DNA of 64,000 nt from Youngiibacter multivorans (GCF_017873395.1 NZ_JAGGKC010000012.1:1-64000); one strand, 5' to 3'. Shown: positions 42,310 through 51,396, counted from the stretch's first letter. The notes: generated by a model not told the origin, from the sequence alone. A program made the numbers and translations.

Positions 42310-42701
42310 CTTAAATACCTCCATTTAATATCGCGGACTGTGTCAGTCCACTTCCGATTATCCTGCATGTTACCACGAAGCCGTAAACATGAAGTGAACA
42401 TTCTGCTAATATTCCATGGAACATCAAGAGAGAATGCCTACCCTGGGTATTTATGAAGGGCCTCGATATCAGCTTCCGGCAGATTATTTTGGTATGCTAA
42501 ATATTTTTGTTGTTAACTAAAAGTTTTTTTGTTTTTCTATTGATTTGTAACCCTGTTATGGTATCATAAGTTTGAGACATCGATTACATGGACAACATTA
42601 TTTGATAAATACCAAACTGCCTGCCGTATTTCTGGTGCTTCACTAAATCGGAGATAATCAAAAGAAGCATCCGCATTCTACAAAATGGAGGAAAAGAAAC
42701 G
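42310..42701. other. Divergent intergenic region DUF427/ygeY
   Basis: These 392 bases contain no gene. They hold the GGACTG-TGT-CAGTCC palindrome near the DUF427 start, a T-rich stretch (about 42500-42540), and a promoter with overlapping palindrome (42540-42568) for ygeY. I searched for a -24/-12 promoter and found none convincing. The last 130 bases are featureless apart from the GGAGGAAA ribosome site. Confidence 0.7.
42540..42568 (+). promoter_or_regulatory. Probable promoter of the ygeY operon with overlapping palindrome
   Basis: TTGATT, 16 bases, TATCAT. The -10 lies in the inverted repeat TTATG-GTAT-CATAA (42556-42569), a possible repressor site. Confidence 0.55.
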
Positions 42702-44006
42702 ATGGATTTCGAAAAGATCAAAGTAGCGGCTGAAGCCTACAAGCCAGCCATGAGCAAATTCCTTAGGGACCTGGTGGCAATACCTGGTGAAAGTGCAGAA
42801 GAGGAAGGCGTCATCAAGAGAATTGAAGCTGAGATGAAGGCTCTGGATTTCGACAGGATCGAGATCGACCCGATGGGAAACATCCTTGGATACATGGGGA
42901 CAGGAAAAGCACTCATAGGCTTCGATGCCCATATCGACACAGTTGGAATAGGAAACAGGGCTAACTGGAACTTTGATCCATACGAAGGCTACGAGTCTGA
43001 CACTGAAATCGGCGGACGCGGAACCTCAGACCAGCTCGGCGGAATAGTATCATCTGTCTACGGAGCAAAGATCATGAAGGACCTTGGACTCCTCTCAGAC
43101 AAGTACACCGCTCTCGTTGTCGGTTCAGTGCAGGAAGAGGATTGCGACGGGCTCTGCTGGCAGTACATCATAAGGGAAGGAAACATAAGGCCTGAGTTCG
43201 TAGTTTCTACAGAGCCTACTGACGGAGGAATCTACAGGGGACAGAGAGGACGTATGGAGATAAGGGTCGACGTGCAGGGAATCTCCTGCCACGGTTCAGC
43301 ACCTGAAAGAGGAGACAACGCCATATACAAGATGGCTGAGATACTCACTAACATCCGTGACCTCAACGAGAACGATGCTGCTGACGACAAGGAGATCAAG
43401 GGCCTTGTGAAGATGCTTGATGAGAAGTTCAATCCACAGTACAAGGAAGCTAACTTCCTTGGAAGAGGAACCGTAACCACTTCCCAGATTTTCTTCACAT
43501 CCCCGAGCCGATGCGCAGTTGCGGATTCCTGCTCAATATCCCTTGACAGGAGAATGACTTCAGGCGAAACGTGGGAAAGCTGCCTTGACGAAATAAGGTC
43601 ACTCCCGGCTGTAAAGAAGTACAATGCTACAGTGAGCATGTACGATTATGACAGGCCGAGCTATACAGGTCTCGTATACCCTATCGAGTGCTACTTCCCT
43701 ACCTGGGTAATACCAGAAGACCATGATGTCACTAAGGCCATGGAAGAGGCATACAACGGTCTCTACGGAACAACCAGGAGCGGAGCTTCAAACTGCGACG
43801 CTATGAGAAAGGCAAGACCACTCACTGACAAGTGGACCTTCTCAACCAACGGAGTTGCCATCATGGGAAGAAACGGAATACCAGTCATAGGCTTCGGACC
43901 TGGAGCAGAAGCTCAGGCTCATGCCCCAAATGAAATGACCTGGAAGGAAGACCTTGTGAAGTGTGCGGCTGTATATGCTGCTCTTCCGACCATATACTGC
44001 AAATAG
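42702..44006 (+). CDS. ygeY: YgeY, selenium-metabolism-linked M20 hydrolase
   Basis: This 434-residue zinc-dependent hydrolase is of the YgeY family, found with selenium-dependent molybdenum hydroxylases. Metal-site stretches are GFDAHIDTVGIGN near residue 77, GRGTSDQLGG (Asp) near 107, QEEDCDGL (the Glu pair) and VSTEPTDGGIYRGQRGR. The C-terminal ligand lies in AEAQAHAPNE. In anaerobic urate and purine catabolic islands it is proposed to act on an open-ring nitrogen intermediate; its exact substrate is not certain. GGAGGAAA precedes the ATG. First gene of ygeY-ygeW-arcC. Confidence 0.9.
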   Translation: MDFEKIKVAAEAYKPAMSKFLRDLVAIPGESAEEEGVIKRIEAEMKALDFDRIEIDPMGNILGYMGTGKALIGFDAHIDTVGIGNRANWNFDPYEGYESDTEIGGRGTSDQLGGIVSSVYGAKIMKDLGLLSDKYTALVVGSVQEEDCDGLCWQYIIREGNIRPEFVVSTEPTDGGIYRGQRGRMEIRVDVQGISCHGSAPERGDNAIYKMAEILTNIRDLNENDAADDKEIKGLVKMLDEKFNPQYKEANFLGRGTVTTSQIFFTSPSRCAVADSCSISLDRRMTSGETWESCLDEIRSLPAVKKYNATVSMYDYDRPSYTGLVYPIECYFPTWVIPEDHDVTKAMEEAYNGLYGTTRSGASNCDAMRKARPLTDKWTFSTNGVAIMGRNGIPVIGFGPGAEAQAHAPNEMTWKEDLVKCAAVYAALPTIYCK

Positions 44007-44025
44007 TCATTAGAATGTTGCACAC

Positions 44026-44060
44026 CCTGCCGGCTGCCCTTACCTTAAAGCTCCGGCAGG
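44026..44060. other. GC-rich hairpin between ygeY and ygeW
   Basis: CCTGCCGG pairs perfectly with CCGGCAGG across 19 bases. With no T tract it looks like an mRNA-stabilising or processing hairpin. A second weaker hairpin, TTTTAGCGCT/AAGCGCAAAA (about 44075-44096), sits just before the ygeW ribosome site. Confidence 0.55.
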
Positions 44061-44107
44061 CTATAAAATAAATTTTAGCGCTAAGGAAGCGCAAAAGGAG
44101 CATATTG

Positions 44108-45301
44108 ATGAAAACTCTAAATGATTATATCGAAAAGCTGAACAGCCTCAACTTCAAGGAAATGTACAACGACGACTTCTTCCTTACCTGGGACAAGTCG
44201 GATGACTCCATCGAAGCCCTCTTCACAGTTGCAGACGCCCTGAGGTTCATGAGGGAGAACAACATCTCCACAAAGGTATTCGAGTCAGGACTTGGAATAT
44301 CCATATTCAGGGACAACTCCACAAGGACCAGGTTCTCCTTCGCGTCAGCCTGCAACCTTCTTGGACTTGAGGTCCAGGACCTTGATGAAGGAAAGTCACA
44401 GATAGCTCATGGCGAGACAGTCAGAGAGACAGCAAACATGATCTCCTTCATGGCTGACGTCATCGGAATAAGGGACGACATGTACATTGGCAAGGGCCAC
44501 ACATACATGCAGGAAGTATCACAGTCGGTACAGGACGGAAACAAGGACGGAGTCCTCGAGCAGAGGCCTACACTTGTCAACCTTCAGTGCGACATAGACC
44601 ATCCTACACAGTCAATGGCTGACATGCTCCACATCATCCATGAGTTCGGCGGAGTAGAGAACCTCAAGGGCAAGAAGATCGCCATGTCATGGGCATACTC
44701 GCCATCCTACGGAAAGCCGCTATCAGTTCCACAGGGAATCGTCGGTCTCATGACCAGATTCGGTATGGACGTAGTGCTTGCTCATCCGGAAGGCTACGAG
44801 ATAATGTCAGAGGTTGAGGAAGTTGCAAAGGCAAACGCTGCAAAGACAGGCGGATCCTTCACAAAGACCAATAACATGGCTGAAGCATTCAAGGATGCTG
44901 ACATAGTATACCCTAAGAGCTGGGCTCCTTTCATAGCAATGGAGAAGAGAACTGACCTATATGCGAACAATGACTTCGACGGAATAAAGGCACTTGAGAA
45001 GGAACTCCTCAAGCAGAACGCAGAACATAAGGACTGGGAATGTACAGAGGAGCTCATGAAGCTCACAAAGGACGGAAAGGCACTCTACATGCACTGCCTG
45101 CCAGCTGACATATCAGGCGTCAGCTGCAAGGAAGGCGAGGTTGCCGCTACAGTATTTGACAGGTACAGGACTCCTCTTTACAAGGAAGCAAGCTACAAGC
45201 CATATATCATAGCAGCTATGATATTCCTTGCAAAGTTCGAGAATCCGCAGGCGACACTTCTTGCTCTTGAAAAAGAAGCAAAGGCCAGAAAGCACGAGTA
45301 A
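44108..45301 (+). CDS. ygeW: YgeW, knotted carbamoyltransferase
   Basis: This 397-residue transcarbamylase of the knotted YgeW subfamily occurs with ygeX, ygeY and selenate-type genes. Carbamoyl-phosphate residues are in FRDNSTRTRFSF near residue 71 and DHPTQSMADMLHI near 160. HCLPAD near 330 corresponds to the OTCase HCLPAH motif but with Asp. In purine or urate breakdown it is thought to release carbamoyl phosphate for carbamate kinase. GGAG lies 7 bases before the ATG at 44108; a TTG directly before it is rejected. Confidence 0.93.
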   Translation: MKTLNDYIEKLNSLNFKEMYNDDFFLTWDKSDDSIEALFTVADALRFMRENNISTKVFESGLGISIFRDNSTRTRFSFASACNLLGLEVQDLDEGKSQIAHGETVRETANMISFMADVIGIRDDMYIGKGHTYMQEVSQSVQDGNKDGVLEQRPTLVNLQCDIDHPTQSMADMLHIIHEFGGVENLKGKKIAMSWAYSPSYGKPLSVPQGIVGLMTRFGMDVVLAHPEGYEIMSEVEEVAKANAAKTGGSFTKTNNMAEAFKDADIVYPKSWAPFIAMEKRTDLYANNDFDGIKALEKELLKQNAEHKDWECTEELMKLTKDGKALYMHCLPADISGVSCKEGEVAATVFDRYRTPLYKEASYKPYIIAAMIFLAKFENPQATLLALEKEAKARKHE

Positions 45302-45322
45302 TCCTCGGGAGGATACTGTTCA

Positions 45323-46261
45323 ATGAAGAAGAGAATAGTCATAGCACTTGGCGGAAACGCCCTCGGAAACAGCCTTCCGGAGCAGATGATAGCTGTAAAG
45401 CACACATCTAAGGCAATAGCTGACCTCATCGAGGAAGGACATGAAGTGGTGATTTCCCACGGCAACGGACCTCAGGTCGGCATGATAAACGAAGCAATGG
45501 CAGAATACGGACGCTCCAACAAGGAGCACCCTACCTTCACCCCTCTTTCCGTATGCGTCGCCATGAGCCAGGCATACATCGGCTACGACCTTCAGAACGC
45601 TCTGAAGGAAGAGCTCATCGGAAGAGGCATACCAAAATCAGTGGCGACAGTAATTACCCAGGTCAGAGTGGACGCTGACGATCCGAAGTTCCTCAATCCC
45701 TCAAAGCCAATCGGACATTTCATGAATGAAGAGGAGCTTGAGTATGCGAAGGCAAACGGCATCCAGGTAATGGAGGATGCGGGCAGAGGTTACAGGAGAG
45801 TCGTAGCATCACCGATGCCAAAAGAGATCATAGAGATCAACACGATAAGGAACCTCCTTGAATCAGGAGAGATCGTAATCGCATGCGGAGGCGGCGGGAT
45901 CCCGGTAACAAGGATAGGCAATCACCTTAAGGGTGCAGCCGCAGTCATCGACAAGGACTTTGCAAGCGCACTGCTTGCAAAGGAGCTGAACGCTGACTAC
46001 CTCATCATCCTCACCGCAGTAGAGAAGGTTGCAATTGACTTCAGGGGACCTAATGAAAAATGGCTTGACTCCATAAACGTGGAAGAAGCGAAGCAGTACA
46101 TGTCCGAGGGCCATTTCGCCCCAGGCTCCATGCTTCCCAAGGTCCAGGCGGCAGTTGAATTCGCCTCCTCAGGAGAGAACCGCACGGCTCTAATCACTCT
46201 GCTTGAAAAAGCAAAGGATGGAATCAATGGAAAGACAGGCACTTTCATAAAGAAGGCATAA
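45323..46261 (+). CDS. arcC: Carbamate kinase
   Basis: It converts carbamoyl phosphate and ADP to ATP, CO2 and ammonia. The 312 residues contain IALGGNALGN at the N-terminus, VISHGNGPQVGM near residue 47, ACGGGGIPV near 192, AAVIDKDFASALLA and the SMLPKVQAA segment. All belong to the amino-acid-kinase-fold carbamate kinases. Placed directly after ygeW, it gives the ATP-yielding end of the purine pathway. Its GGGAGG site lies in a small hairpin (45301-45314). A strong terminator follows. Confidence 0.95.
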   Translation: MKKRIVIALGGNALGNSLPEQMIAVKHTSKAIADLIEEGHEVVISHGNGPQVGMINEAMAEYGRSNKEHPTFTPLSVCVAMSQAYIGYDLQNALKEELIGRGIPKSVATVITQVRVDADDPKFLNPSKPIGHFMNEEELEYAKANGIQVMEDAGRGYRRVVASPMPKEIIEINTIRNLLESGEIVIACGGGGIPVTRIGNHLKGAAAVIDKDFASALLAKELNADYLIILTAVEKVAIDFRGPNEKWLDSINVEEAKQYMSEGHFAPGSMLPKVQAAVEFASSGENRTALITLLEKAKDGINGKTGTFIKKA

Positions 46262-46266
46262 ATTAT

Positions 46267-46308
46267 AAGCAGGGCACACGGGAATAATCCCTTGTGCCCT
46301 GCTTTTTA
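46267..46308 (+). terminator. Terminator of the ygeY-ygeW-arcC operon
   Basis: A perfect 11-bp stem AAGCAGGGCAC with GTGCCCTGCTT, an inner GGGA/TCCC, then TTTTTATT. Confidence 0.95.
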
Positions 46309-46329
46309 TTGAGGATATAAGCCATAAGA

Positions 46330-46362
46330 AAAGCAGCCGGCTTACTGCCTGCTGCCTGCTTT
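46330..46362 (-). terminator. Probable terminator of the YheO-type regulator gene
   Basis: On the minus strand AAAGCAG and CTGCTTT close a loop with further GC pairing, followed by TCTT. Confidence 0.6.
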
Positions 46363-46363
46363 C

Positions 46364-47008
46364 CTATTCCTTTTCCTTGTCCTTGTCCTTATCCAGATAG
46401 CTGTACATGGTATATTTGGATATGCCGAAATAGCTGGATATCTTGTCACCTGACTTTGTTATCAGGAACGCCCCGTGCGAGTCAAGATACTTAATGGCCT
46501 TTATCTTGTCCTCCCTGGACATGTAGGCTACAGGACTTCCAACTTCCTTCACTGCACGTTCAATCAGGTCATCCAATAGGCTATTAACATCATGAGGTAT
46601 ATGCCTGGACTCCTTGGATGCAGATGTATCTACCTTCAGGATGTCGCTTAGCTCATTCTGGAACATCACCATCCTGGATATGTCGTAGTTGATTCCCATA
46701 ATACCTGTTATTCTGCCCTCATCATCACGGATGTATATGGTACTTGATTTGAGCATCTTGCCATCTACCTCCGTAAGGTAGCATAGCTGGTCCTCTACCT
46801 CAGACGGGTCCTTCGCCAGAGTCTCGAGGACTACCGATGAAGGTCCGTCCCCTACCTTCCTGTTCGACACATGTCCGTTTTCTATGACTATTATCGAGCT
46901 TTCCCTTGTTCCGCCAGCCAGGTCATGAATGACAATCTCGCAATTGCTGCCGAACTGCTTCGCAAGTCCGTTTGCAAGCCGGGACAAAAAATCCATCTTC
47001 CAATCCAT
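46364..47008 (-). CDS. YheO-type PAS-HTH transcriptional regulator
   Basis: This 214-residue regulator has an N-terminal YheO-like PAS domain (NCEIVIHDL, then SSIIVIENGHVSNRKVGDG and STIYIRDDEGRITGIMGINYDIS). Its C-terminal DauR-type helix-turn-helix is DKIKAIKYLDSHGAFLITKS and ISSYFGISKYTMYSYL. It ends with a run of charged residues (DKDKDKEKE). Members in other anaerobes accompany amino-acid or purine catabolic genes and sense small metabolites; the ligand here is unknown. It has its own promoter at 47040-47068, with CAATTG repeats beside it. Confidence 0.85.
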   Translation of the reverse strand: MDWKMDFLSRLANGLAKQFGSNCEIVIHDLAGGTRESSIIVIENGHVSNRKVGDGPSSVVLETLAKDPSEVEDQLCYLTEVDGKMLKSSTIYIRDDEGRITGIMGINYDISRMVMFQNELSDILKVDTSASKESRHIPHDVNSLLDDLIERAVKEVGSPVAYMSREDKIKAIKYLDSHGAFLITKSGDKISSYFGISKYTMYSYLDKDKDKEKE

Positions 47009-47039
47009 CAGCGCACATCCTCATCAAATAATTACTTCT

Positions 47040-47068
47040 ATCATACCAATATGGAATCACAAACTCAA
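47040..47068 (-). promoter_or_regulatory. Promoter of the YheO-type regulator
   Basis: On the minus strand TTGAGT, 17 bases, TATGAT. Confidence 0.75.
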
Positions 47069-47092
47069 TTGCCACCTGTCCAATTGTCGCCT
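47067..47092. promoter_or_regulatory. Direct repeat of GGC(GA)CAATTG next to the regulator promoter
   Basis: On the minus strand GGCGACAATTGG is followed 7 bases later by GGCAATTGAG. The two self-complementary CAATTG cores are 20 bases apart (two helical turns), immediately upstream of and touching the -35. Confidence 0.5.
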
Positions 47093-47118
47093 TGAACCAG
47101 CGTTTTCAGTCATTCTGG

Positions 47119-48498
47119 TTATCCTGTTGTCCTTCTCTTAAGGTAGCGGCCATCACCTTCAGACCCCAGGAATATGCCATCCTTTACGATTACCCTTCCC
47201 CTCTGCATCACAAGCTCCACTTCACCCATGTACTCCATTCCCTCATACAGGGTATAGCCTGCAGCTCCGTGAATGGATTCCGATGTGAAAGTCCCTGATT
47301 TCTCAGGATCGATTATGAAGATATCTGCGTCAGCTCCTGGCATTAGATTGCCTTTCTCAGGATAAAGTCCCATTACCTTAGCCGGGTTCAGTGAAGTCAC
47401 TTCTATGAACCTCTTCATGCTTATTCTCTTTTTCATGACTCCTTCGGAGAACAGGATCCTCATCCTCTCCTCCACTCCGGGTCCTCCATTAGGGCACTTC
47501 GTGAAGTCACTCAAGCCGAACATCAGCTTCTCCTCGAAGAAGAACGGGCAATGGTCGGTGCCCACAACCTGCACATCACCGTCAGCTATCCCTTTCCAAA
47601 GCGCATCGACGTCGGACTGTTTCCTGAGAGGTGGCGACATGATGTACTTAAGCGCCTCTCCATCAGGGAGATCATACTTGTCTTCTGTTAGTGTCAGGTA
47701 TTGGGTGCAGGTCTCGACAAAAATATTCCTCGCGCCATTCTTCCTTGCCCTTCTGACCTCCTCAAGGCTCTCTTTAGCGGATATATGGACAAGGTAAAGG
47801 TTTGGCCACCCTGCCATCTCTGACAGGCCTATGAGCCTTCCTACAGCCTCTGACTCGGTCAGGTTTGGTCTGCTCATTGCATGGTAGATGGCTTCGCTCC
47901 TGTTTTCCTCAATGAAAGTCTTCCTGAGGTGTTCAATCTTCTCATGGTTCTCGGCATGAACTGTAAGTACTCCTCCGGTCTTCTTCACTGCCTCCATCGC
48001 CCTCAGTATTTCGCTGTCAGACAGCCTGAAGTCATAGGTCATGTAGGCCTTGAAGCTGGGGATCCCATCCCGTGTCATTTCCTCAAGCTCCTGGAGCACC
48101 TTGTCGTCCACATGCTGCAGGACCCCATGGAAGCCGTAATCTATGACTGCCTTTCTGTCTGCAAGTCCATGATAGACCTCCTCCTGGTGCCTCAGGCTGC
48201 AGCCTTTAGGCCCGAATGCCATATGGTCCACTATGGTGGTGGTTCCTCCGCATGCAGCGGCTATGGTGCCTGTATGGAAGTCATCAGCCGCCCTATGGGA
48301 TCCGGCCTGCAGGTCGAAATGGGTGTGTACATCGACCCCGCCCGGAAGCACCAGCCTTCCTCCCGCATCGATAACCTCAGCGCCATCAGACGTAAGGTCA
48401 GGTCCCAGAGCCTTTATCCTTCCTTCGCTTATGAGTATATCGCACTTTACGGTACCTTCAGAATTTGCCACAAGTCCGTTCCTTATGATGGTATCCAT
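47119..48498 (-). CDS. hydA: Dihydropyrimidinase/hydantoinase-type amidohydrolase
   Basis: This 459-residue cyclic-amide hydrolase of the dihydropyrimidinase family is a member of selenium-linked purine clusters. The metal centre is complete: DVHTHFD near residue 56, the carboxylated Lys in SFKAYMTYD near 147, His in VHAENHEK and LVHISAKE, and Asp in VGTDHCPFFF near 312. It would open a ring of a purine-derived imide or hydantoin-like intermediate. GGGGGT lies 6 bases before the ATG. Last catalytic gene of the ygeX operon. Confidence 0.93.
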   Translation of the reverse strand: MDTIIRNGLVANSEGTVKCDILISEGRIKALGPDLTSDGAEVIDAGGRLVLPGGVDVHTHFDLQAGSHRAADDFHTGTIAAACGGTTTIVDHMAFGPKGCSLRHQEEVYHGLADRKAVIDYGFHGVLQHVDDKVLQELEEMTRDGIPSFKAYMTYDFRLSDSEILRAMEAVKKTGGVLTVHAENHEKIEHLRKTFIEENRSEAIYHAMSRPNLTESEAVGRLIGLSEMAGWPNLYLVHISAKESLEEVRRARKNGARNIFVETCTQYLTLTEDKYDLPDGEALKYIMSPPLRKQSDVDALWKGIADGDVQVVGTDHCPFFFEEKLMFGLSDFTKCPNGGPGVEERMRILFSEGVMKKRISMKRFIEVTSLNPAKVMGLYPEKGNLMPGADADIFIIDPEKSGTFTSESIHGAAGYTLYEGMEYMGEVELVMQRGRVIVKDGIFLGSEGDGRYLKRRTTG

Positions 48499-48523
48499 GT
48501 TTTACCCCCATGAATTTGAATAT

Positions 48524-48547
48524 GGCAGGGACATTTCTGTCCCTGCC
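48524..48547 (-). other. Intercistronic hairpin between permease and hydA
   Basis: A perfect 10-bp stem GGCAGGGACA with TGTCCCTGCC and a 4-base loop, with no T run. It is probably a stability or partial attenuation element within the operon. Confidence 0.65.
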
Positions 48548-48583
48548 TTCAGTTTCCAGCTTACTTCAATTATGATGCTTTTC

Positions 48584-49933
48584 CTATTTCCTGTCGAGGT
48601 CTTCCCTTTCCTTCTGCTCCTGTACTAATGATTTCTTTGGAATCACTATGTTGAGGATCAGTGACATGAGCGTCGCGATTACGACAGGCGACTTTCCGAA
48701 AACCATGAGGAACCATGCAGGGAACATGGCAAGGGATGCAGGAACCTGCGTCATACCCATACCAAGAGCAACCGACAGGCCTACAATCGACATGTTCCTT
48801 GTTGAGAGCTCGTCCTGGGTTATAAGCTTGATTCCTGTCATGGTGATCATTCCAAAGACTGAAATGGTAGCACCTCCAAGGACTGCATAAGGTATTGTTG
48901 TCATAAGGGCACCGAACTTCGGTATGAATCCTGCAGCTATGACTATGGATGCAGCTATGATGAACACCCTTCTTGCAACAACCTTTGTGCTTGCTACTAT
49001 TCCAACGTTCTGGCTGTATGTGGCTGTAGGAAGTCCTCCGATTATGGCTGCCACGAAGCTTGAGATACCATACGATATTATTCCGCCTGAAAGCTCGTCG
49101 TCAGTGACCTCCCTGTTCATTCCTCCGACTGTGGTTGATGAGAAGTCTCCCACCGCCTGTATGGAGTTTACTATGTACATTACCACCATTGATATTATCG
49201 CTGTAGGCATGAACTTGATACCGAAATGCAGCGGCTGTGGAAGAGCAACCCACTTTGCGGTCTCAAGGGGAGCGAAGTTGACTATTCCAATTGCGAGCGA
49301 AAGGGCGTAGCCTGCAGCTATACCGACAAGGATCGATGCAAGCTTGAAGATCCCCTTACCGAAATTGTTGCAAATTAATACTGTAGCCATTACCACAAGC
49401 GCTACCGCCCAGTTTGTAAGTGACGCATATGTAGGCTGCCCGACGCCTCCTGCCATGTAGTTTATTCCAATCGGGTAAAGCGAAAGACCGATGGTAAGGA
49501 CAACGGTACCCGCAACTATCGGCGGGAAGTATTTCCTTATTGGCTTTATGAAGAATCCCATTAGAACTGCAGCAAGAGAGCCTACTAGCTGTGCTCCGAA
49601 TATTGCGGCTATCCCATATTCCTTTCCGATTGCAAGCAGCACCGGTATGTACGAGAAGGATATTCCCATTATGACCGGAAGCTTTGCTCCAATCCTCTTG
49701 AATGAGAAAATCTGCATGAAGGTAGCAAGTCCGGCAATGAACATACCCGTCTGTACAAGGAGAGTCCTCTCGTCAACTGATAGTCCTGTAGTCGCAGCAA
49801 CCATTATGGAAGGTGTGACATTTCCGACTATCATCGCGAGAACATGCTGTATTCCAAGAGGGACTGCCTTTCCCCAGGCAGGCTTACCGAAAAAATCAAA
49901 TAGAGAAGTGTTTGTCGTGTTTTTGCTGTTCAT
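48584..49933 (-). CDS. NCS2-family purine (urate/xanthine) permease
   Basis: This 449-residue protein has about 14 hydrophobic segments in the nucleobase-ascorbate transporter fold. Family segments are PLGIQHVLAMIVGNVTPSIMV at the N-terminus, FKRIGAKLPVIMG, the substrate-region GDFSSTTVGGMNREVTDDELSGG and the signature PTATYSQNVGIVASTKV, where the Gln-Asn-Val-Gly is typical of UraA/XanQ/UacT. Its position between hydA and ssnA points to urate or xanthine as substrate. AGGAAG lies upstream of the ATG. Confidence 0.93.
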   Translation of the reverse strand: MNSKNTTNTSLFDFFGKPAWGKAVPLGIQHVLAMIVGNVTPSIMVAATTGLSVDERTLLVQTGMFIAGLATFMQIFSFKRIGAKLPVIMGISFSYIPVLLAIGKEYGIAAIFGAQLVGSLAAVLMGFFIKPIRKYFPPIVAGTVVLTIGLSLYPIGINYMAGGVGQPTYASLTNWAVALVVMATVLICNNFGKGIFKLASILVGIAAGYALSLAIGIVNFAPLETAKWVALPQPLHFGIKFMPTAIISMVVMYIVNSIQAVGDFSSTTVGGMNREVTDDELSGGIISYGISSFVAAIIGGLPTATYSQNVGIVASTKVVARRVFIIAASIVIAAGFIPKFGALMTTIPYAVLGGATISVFGMITMTGIKLITQDELSTRNMSIVGLSVALGMGMTQVPASLAMFPAWFLMVFGKSPVVIATLMSLILNIVIPKKSLVQEQKEREDLDRK

Positions 49934-49979
49934 AAATTCACTTCCTGTTATTATTTTGGATTGTCAACATTCTGGCATA

Positions 49980-50004
49980 TCGATTCATTATATCATCTAA
50001 TCGA
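49980..50004 (-). promoter_or_regulatory. Inverted repeat around an extended -10 ahead of the permease
   Basis: TCGATT and AATCGA flank 13 bases that contain TG-A-TATAAT on the minus strand (49987-49995), without a recognisable -35. It could be an internal, regulated promoter in the operon. A GTTTCAGG/CCTGAAAC hairpin (50029-50058) precedes it. Confidence 0.45.
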
Positions 50005-50069
50005 GAACAATTATCGATGATTCCTAGTTTCAGGATGCATCTTTGCAGCCTGAAACACTTACTAATACT

Positions 50070-51392
50070 CTACAGCCTCTCCCAGAGCCTCTTCGAGACC
50101 TCCCTGGATTTAGCCATGGTCTTCTCAAAGTCTATCGTCGTCAGTATCCTGTCCTTCATTACGAATCTGCCGTTTATCATGGTATCCCTTACCTGATAGC
50201 CGCTCATTCCGAATATTGCATGTCCTGCAAGATTGTTTCCGTTCATCGGAGTAAGAGGGTCATAATCAAGAGTTATGATGTCTGCACAGGCATTTTCCCT
50301 GAGTATTCCAAGCTCTGTTCCAAAGACCCTGCCGGCAATATCCCTGTTATTTTCAAACTGCATCCTGAAGGCTTCCATGAAACCAACCTGAGGATCCTTC
50401 AGGGCATGGCTCTGAAGGATCTTTGCAACCTTAAGGGATTCGAACATGTCATTGGTGTATGCGTCAGTACCAAGACCTACCTTTATCCCCATTCTCATCA
50501 TCTTCACCACAGGCGAAGTACCAACGGCATTCCCCATGTTCGATTCAGGATTGTGGACAACATTGCAGTTAGTCTCCTTAAGAATCTCAAGCTCCCTGTC
50601 GTCAGCATGAACGCAGTGGATTGCCAAGGACCTGTCAGAAAGTATCCCGAATTCCTCGAGTCTTTCAACTACCCTTTTGCCATGGTCCCTTACGCACAGG
50701 ATCTCGTCATCGATCCCTTCGGCAACATGGATGTGGTAGCCAGCATCCAGGCCTTCCATCTCTGACCTTGCCTTGTCAAGTGTGCCGTCCGACAGTGTGA
50801 AGGATGCGTGCATCCCGAACATTCCCTTAAGCATGCCGCTCTCGTCTTTCCTGCACGCCTTTATGAATTCGATGTTTTCCCTTATGCCTTCCTCTGCAGC
50901 CTCCATTCCGTCACGGTCCGAGGTCTCGTAGCAGAGTGATGCCCTGACGCCGAGTTCCTTAGCCGCCTCACCTATGGTGAACAGGCTGTCCCTTATATGG
51001 TATGGGCTTGCATGGTGGTCGACGACAGTCGTGACACCAAGCCGTATCGATTCAGCCATTGTTCCGTAAGCGCTATATCTCGTATCCTCAAGCGTAAGGT
51101 GCTTGTCAATGTGCCACCACATGTTCTCAAGAATCTTCAGGAAATCAGGCGTAGGCTTTCCGAGATTCAATCCCCTTGCAAAGGCGCTGTATATGTGGGT
51201 ATGCATGTTTATCATCCCCGGCATTATCAGGCGTCCTTTGACATCAGTTACCTCCTCATCAGGATACATTTCCCTGAGTTCCCTGAAGTCCCCGACCTTT
51301 TCAATCCTGGTACCTTTTACAAGGACTCCTCCGTTCTCATAGAACGGATTGTCCTTGTCCCAGGTTATCACTCTTCCGTTTCCGATGATCAT
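50070..51392 (-). CDS. ssnA: SsnA, putative aminohydrolase
   Basis: This 440-residue ATZ/TRZ-like amidohydrolase of the SsnA subfamily is a constant partner of ygfK and hydA. Zinc ligands are His-His in MPGMINMHTHIYSAF near residue 56, His in YHIHVAEGID, His in LAIHCVHADD and Asp in GLGTDAYTNDM. It would deaminate or hydrolyse a purine-ring intermediate; the exact reaction is not established. GGGAGGT lies 7 bases before the ATG at 51392 and contains the ygfK stop TAA, so the genes are coupled. The ATG at 51440 lies inside ygfK and is rejected. Confidence 0.92.
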   Translation of the reverse strand: MIIGNGRVITWDKDNPFYENGGVLVKGTRIEKVGDFRELREMYPDEEVTDVKGRLIMPGMINMHTHIYSAFARGLNLGKPTPDFLKILENMWWHIDKHLTLEDTRYSAYGTMAESIRLGVTTVVDHHASPYHIRDSLFTIGEAAKELGVRASLCYETSDRDGMEAAEEGIRENIEFIKACRKDESGMLKGMFGMHASFTLSDGTLDKARSEMEGLDAGYHIHVAEGIDDEILCVRDHGKRVVERLEEFGILSDRSLAIHCVHADDRELEILKETNCNVVHNPESNMGNAVGTSPVVKMMRMGIKVGLGTDAYTNDMFESLKVAKILQSHALKDPQVGFMEAFRMQFENNRDIAGRVFGTELGILRENACADIITLDYDPLTPMNGNNLAGHAIFGMSGYQVRDTMINGRFVMKDRILTTIDFEKTMAKSREVSKRLWERL

Positions 51393-51396
51393 ATCC

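Noticed and set aside
50029..50058. AGGCTGCAAAGATGCA on the minus strand as a sigma-54 promoter for the permease
   Set aside because: Only GG and GC with correct spacing match; it lies within a hairpin and lacks TGGCA and TTGC. Kept only as a hairpin note.
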